Shown here: positions 60,295-64,000 of the stretch, one piece after another
Layout of the letters: every line of letters starts with the position of its first letter
How positions within the stretch are numbered: the stretch's first letter is position 1
Assembly: GCA_947095585.1 (NCBI GenBank)
Contig: OX352762.1
Span: forward strand, 43,450,018 to 43,514,017
Reading direction: 5' to 3'
Length of the DNA stretch: 64,000 bases
Source: Nephrocerus scutellatus
Taxonomy: Eukaryota > Arthropoda > Insecta > Diptera > Pipunculidae
Translations under genes and position numbers: made by a program
Notes under the pieces: generated by a model
What the model was told of the DNA's origin: nothing
Database searches by the model: none
Seen by the model: only the letters and a program-made list of their open reading frames with translations

Positions 60295-61888
60295 CATTTG
60301 AGAAGACTCCCAGTATTGCTGCATGCCTGCCTACAAGACAGTGTCCAGTGATGACACCTACAATAGCACCGATGTGCGATCTTTTTTGAGAGATCAAACA
60401 CTTGGAGCGTTTTGGATTTAGCTTGGGCCAGATCTGTTTTGTCGTAGTGAGTTGTAACATTTGACTACCTACAGTTAGTTTTTACGTTAGCATCTCGCTT
60501 TAACAAGAATTTGCATGTAGCGATTGGGATGCCTTTGGAACCATATTCAGATAATACCGGTATTGTAGTTCCTTGCTTGGTTAGTTCGTCAGCCATACAG
60601 TTACCCGGAATGTCTCTGTGCCCCGGCACCCAACACAGGTGGATATTGAACTGTTCCGCCATCTCCATGAGAGACGAACAGCAGTTAAGGGTTATCACCA
60701 GAAAGAGATTCCACGTGGTCGTGGGCGAGATAAGCCGATGCCAGCCAATAGGTTCTTTGGTGAGTCTCCAATTATGCGGCAGTGACGTCTCGATCGCTGA
60801 AGTTAGGGAGTAAAAATACATTAAGATTACGTTTCACTAAAATGCAGGATATAGGTATATCAAAGGGATCGTGACAGATGCTCCAGGGTCGGGAATTAGG
60901 AGCTCAGAGTCTGAGAGATTGGAGGAAAGTTTACCTGCCTCCAGCTCATCCTTCTTGTATACTCGAAGGGTGATGTGATCTCATCCAAATCTTACTACGC
61001 CTTTGGTCTCAGCCAGAGGAGCAAGGGTTTCCTGGCTGATCACAACAATCGCGGATCTGTAGGAACCTCTTTGCTTCTCCAACTTGGCGACTTTCCAGTC
61101 GTGGGTCGGTAGTGAGGGATTGATAATTTGGAGGATTTGACTAAATGCCACTGTTCTGGAGAGATGGTTCCATCAGTGTCGCTGCGATCTATCACTGCGA
61201 ATACACTATGCGCTTGTCGGCAGTATTCAAACAACTACCCACCGTGGCAGGAGCATTACCGGTAGACGATCTAGATAGATTTTGTTGTCGCGAACATCCG
61301 CCAGATACGCCAACTAGATTACTGGCAGCGGAAGGGCGATGAGATGCCACAATCCTTCCGCTGCTAGTAGAAGGCCTAACTGTCAAGGCCGACCCGCGCC
61401 CCTCGGCAGTAGTCAAACCACCACCCACCGTTGCAGGAGCATTACCGGTAGACAGCAAAGGCGCCGTACTACCAATCGGTGCTAGTTTTCTCAAAACTAG
61501 CAAAAGAAAAATTATTACCGTCTGTCATTTGGATTCCCACGAGTGGCGAAGAAAGGGTGCTCCATCTGCACAGAAATCAAATAAGGCAAGAGGGCTAGAA
61601 TCTGGAGGGTGCCAGGTATCCAGATACTCCATGAACGACTGCGCTATTGTTAAAAATGGGCTCCTAGCTAGGCTGATTCTCGGCACGGAACGTATAACAC
61701 TTTAATCCAGCCCGGGGTATGAGGATTGGGATTGAGAGATGTTAAAAGGGGGTGGGGGAATATGGGAGGTGGGAGAGAGTGATGAGCGATCTTTGGATTC
61801 AGGACTCATCTAGAGAAAACTCTCAAGAATCTTTGACCTTACTTAGTCCCTACAACTCTTCAAGTTCGACGACCGGGTAGGAGAGCGA
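60295..61888 (-). pseudogene. LINE K remainder, module copy 2 (RNase H and ORF1)
   Basis: 60465-60821 encodes RNase H (EMAEQFNIHLCWVPGHRDIP) as in copy 1. At about 60860 the sequence jumps to ORF1 (GGGATCGTGACAGATGCTCC), so the endonuclease start kept in copy 1 is deleted here. ORF1 pieces VFAVIDRSDTDGTISPEQW (61040-61234) and the twice-occurring STGNAPATVG segment (61192-61503) follow. Confidence 0.75.
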
Positions 61889-62209
61889 CACCCCCCTTTA
61901 GAAATTTTTACTGAAATAAGTTAAAGTCATATAAAGATTTTAAGAAGCGTTTTCGACGAATCTCCTCACTAAAACAAATTATAGTTGACCAATTTGTGGA
62001 ATAGACCGGGCAACACAAGGAATTTAATTGGTGCGAATTTATTGGGATTTACTTCTTATTATTTTTTTTTACTGTATTTTACAGTTTATCATCCTGGATT
62101 AATTATTAAATGGTTAAAAAGCCCTCATAATTTAATACTGCACATCGCTCACAAAATTTGAAGAAAATTAAAGAACATCGGGTAAATTTTTTAATGGGAG
62201 CCCATTCAC

Positions 62210-62650
62210 TTCCAAACTTTAATAGAATGTATTGTCACCGGAAGTACAAATGTGTACAATTTCAGGAAAATCGGACTTTAGGAAGTACGTTAAAAATTGA
62301 TCGCAAGATTCCACTACCCATCCACCCAGCCACAGACAACCGTGCACGCGAAGTTAATATAGAGAATTTAAAAACTAAAATTTTTCTTGTAAATTCTCTA
62401 ATCTAAGATTCGATTTAGCGTTAAAATTCCCCATTTGGTGGTGAAAACATAGCTGCCACACCGCACGGTTGGTGCGACGTGCACACAACGACGTATGAAG
62501 TACTACTAAAATTCTTTCTTTTGAGTTGAGTTAAGCTGTAAAGCAGTGTGAGTGCGTAACCAGTTCTTCATATAATATGATACAAAACACAAATTAAGAA
62601 TGCACTCACACAACTGAGTGTACAACACATTTTAATTGCGGAACCCATTT
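62210..62650 (+). repeat. Repeat G, module copy 3
   Basis: It is nearly identical to copies 1 and 2. Confidence 0.75.
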
Positions 62651-62689
62651 ATGTTTATATAAAAAAAAATTTTCATTTTCACGTGTACA

Positions 62690-63405
62690 CAAAGTTAGGT
62701 CCTTCCGTTTGAAGCAGATCATGTACTGGAGTGAAGTGGTAAGATTGCATCCATTCTGTGGAGAACCAGATCTATATTCGAGCGCGAATTTGAAGTGTGC
62801 AATCCCTTAACTATCTCGGGTCAACTATAGCAGCCGATAACAGCATGGAACCAGAAATGCGCGCACGGTTGCTTATAGCCAACAATGCCTACTATAGTCT
62901 GTCAAGACTCTTCAAATCCAGGAACTTAACCATAACATCCAAGCTGCTGATATATAAGACAATGGTCATACCAGTACTTACATATGGATCCGAGACTTGG
63001 GTGCTTAGCAAAAAGCATTTTGACCTCTTAGCCGCGTTCGAGAGAAAAGTCGTACGGAGAATTTTGGCCCCGTATGTAAGGAAGGACAATTCCGGAGACT
63101 CTATGATGATGAGATCTACGAGCGTTACCGCGGTGTCGACATCGTGAAGAAAATTAAGCTCGGTAGGCTCCGGTGGGCAGGACACCTAGCTCGCATGAGC
63201 GAAGATGATCTTGCTCGGAAAGTCCTTTGCGGTAGGATTTATGGAACACGACAGCGAGGCCGTCCAAGCCTACGCTGGAAGGATGGCGTAGACCAGGACG
63301 CCAAGAGTTTAGGGATGACATCGTCTCGAAAACGGGACCGGTGGAGAGATTTTTTCGGGAGGCCAGGGCCGAACCCCGGTTGTAGAGCCAAATATGATGA
63401 TGAAA
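62690..63405 (+). pseudogene. RTE-like LINE tail H, module copy 3
   Basis: It has LTYGSETWVLSKKHFDLLAA and shares both small deletions with copy 2, so copies 2 and 3 are closest relatives. The final frame 63144-63413 (LGRLRWAGHLARM onward) is open to the ATGATGA tail. Confidence 0.75.
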
Positions 63406-63525
63406 AGAATTGAAAGAATAAATATTTTTCATCGTTGCAAACCAGATTGGCTTAGTACAACTGTAAATATTTCTTTTTGTTGTTTTTGAATCCTCGTAAG
63501 AAAAAAGGATCAAAAGCAATTTTAC

Positions 63526-63745
63526 ATGTCGAACGAAAAACGACAACAGAAATTAAACTTAGCAGCGCGCTATATCAAAGAAGCAGAACATTTGCTCCAT
63601 ATAGAAATTCCTCTGGAGCAACAAAGTGGGAACAAAGCCACTTTCAATAGAAGAGTACCGGCAGCGGCAAAAACCAAGACGCACGGCAGTCGACTCTGCA
63701 GCACTACCAGCCAGAAGTAAACGAGGAGGCGAGCTCTTTTATATT
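63526..63745 (+). pseudogene. D-like 5' ORF, module copy 3
   Basis: It has the same two-frame layout as copies 1 and 2, with GTKPLSIEEYRQRQ in place of GPKPLSIEEYRQRQ. Confidence 0.7.
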
Positions 63746-63938
63746 CTATCTCTTTCTTTTATTTGCCTCTCACCAAATAAGTCTCGACCTACGGACCTAC
63801 AGTCTTGATTTATATTTCATAGAGTTAAGTTCTAAAAAAATATCATTTAGTTTGTACCCATTCGTATTACTACCGAGTACGAGGATTTTAAGAAATTTAT
63901 AAAAAAAAATTCGAGATTCTTACGTGCATAACCTAAAA

Positions 63939-64000
63939 ATGTCCGACACAGAGAAATTTATGAAGCTTATGCAGCAACAATTGCAGCAACAAGCAGAAGC
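63939..64000 (+). pseudogene. gag: Gag start of element J, module copy 3 (cut by window end)
   Basis: ATG 63939 begins SDTEKFMKLMQQQLQQQAEA, then the window ends. Confidence 0.65.

Larger units (their letters stand above)
52337..61888. repeat. Composite tandem module, copy 2 (with LINE L inside)
   Basis: It has the same content and order as copy 1, expanded by the 4.04-kb LINE L (56252-60294) and shortened by a ~375-bp deletion in K (GGTATATC joined to AAAGGGATCGTG at about 60860, equivalent to loss of 50932-51306). It carries a P-like stub and a longer G start (52337-52666). Confidence 0.92.
61889..64000. repeat. Composite tandem module, copy 3 (runs off the window)
   Basis: It starts at CACCCCCC after the K 5' end and follows copy 2 closely. 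A ~25-bp stretch (TTTTTAACCACC...CCACTCAC) present in copies 1 and 2 is missing near 62685. The window ends inside J gag. Confidence 0.92.

Noticed and set aside
1..64000. CRISPR arrays, rRNA, riboswitches, bacterial-type operons or origins
   Set aside because: None seen. The direct repeats present have element or satellite structure, and the window is insect repetitive DNA.

Overview
The window is transposable-element DNA from an insect, most likely a higher fly. No intact host gene, tRNA, rRNA or CRISPR array was found. Evidence for an insect: env-bearing gypsy/errantivirus remains with a tRNA-Ser primer site, an mdg1/412-like element with a tRNA-Arg primer site, LOA/I-like and CR1-like LINEs, P-like and THAP transposase fragments, and a SINE whose body resembles repeats I recall from tephritid fruit flies (recall only, low confidence). 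Letters A-X below are my own labels.

Region 1 (1-16.4 kb), three nested minus-strand Ty3/gypsy elements. Outer element C has its RT split: the YIDD box, RNase H and integrase remnants lie at 310-1724, and the front of RT, protease and gag tail lie at 14987-16341. The insertion is element B (1725-14986), errantivirus-like with gag, two protease domains, a protease-integrase fusion and env. B's left LTR is itself interrupted by element A (2337-10379), a complete-length but decayed gypsy with 1.4-kb LTRs and a tRNA-Lys-type primer site.

Region 2 (16.4-35.1 kb). A SINE, an unclassified repeat (G) carrying a 270-bp MITE, and a THAP-domain remnant lead to element D, an mdg1/412-like element flanked by a 4-bp CGGT duplication. 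Two later tandem duplications (4.95 kb and 3.05 kb) expanded this locus, so D now has four LTR copies and two gag copies.

Region 3 (35.1-44.5 kb). DNA transposon X (31-bp perfect inverted termini, 2.6 kb) abuts element E, a minus-strand gypsy with a SAP-domain gag. E's integrase is split by element F, a short mag-like plus-strand element with a clean 5-bp GTATC duplication.

Region 4 (44.5-64 kb). Satellite-like DNA and a P-like transposase remnant precede a tandem array of a ~5.7-kb composite module: G repeat, RTE-like LINE tail (H), 5' ORF of a D-like element, K02A2.6-like gypsy fragment (J), and an internally deleted LOA-like LINE (K, minus). There are two full copies and the start of a third. 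Copy 2 is split by a 4-kb CR1-like LINE (L).

In the left 44 kb almost every retroelement points the same way (minus). That layout resembles flamenco-type unistrand piRNA clusters, a hypothesis small-RNA data could test. All coding sequences show frameshifts, stops or deletions except short domain-length ORFs; the longest clean ones are D gag copy 2 (344 aa) and the L reverse transcriptase (450 aa).
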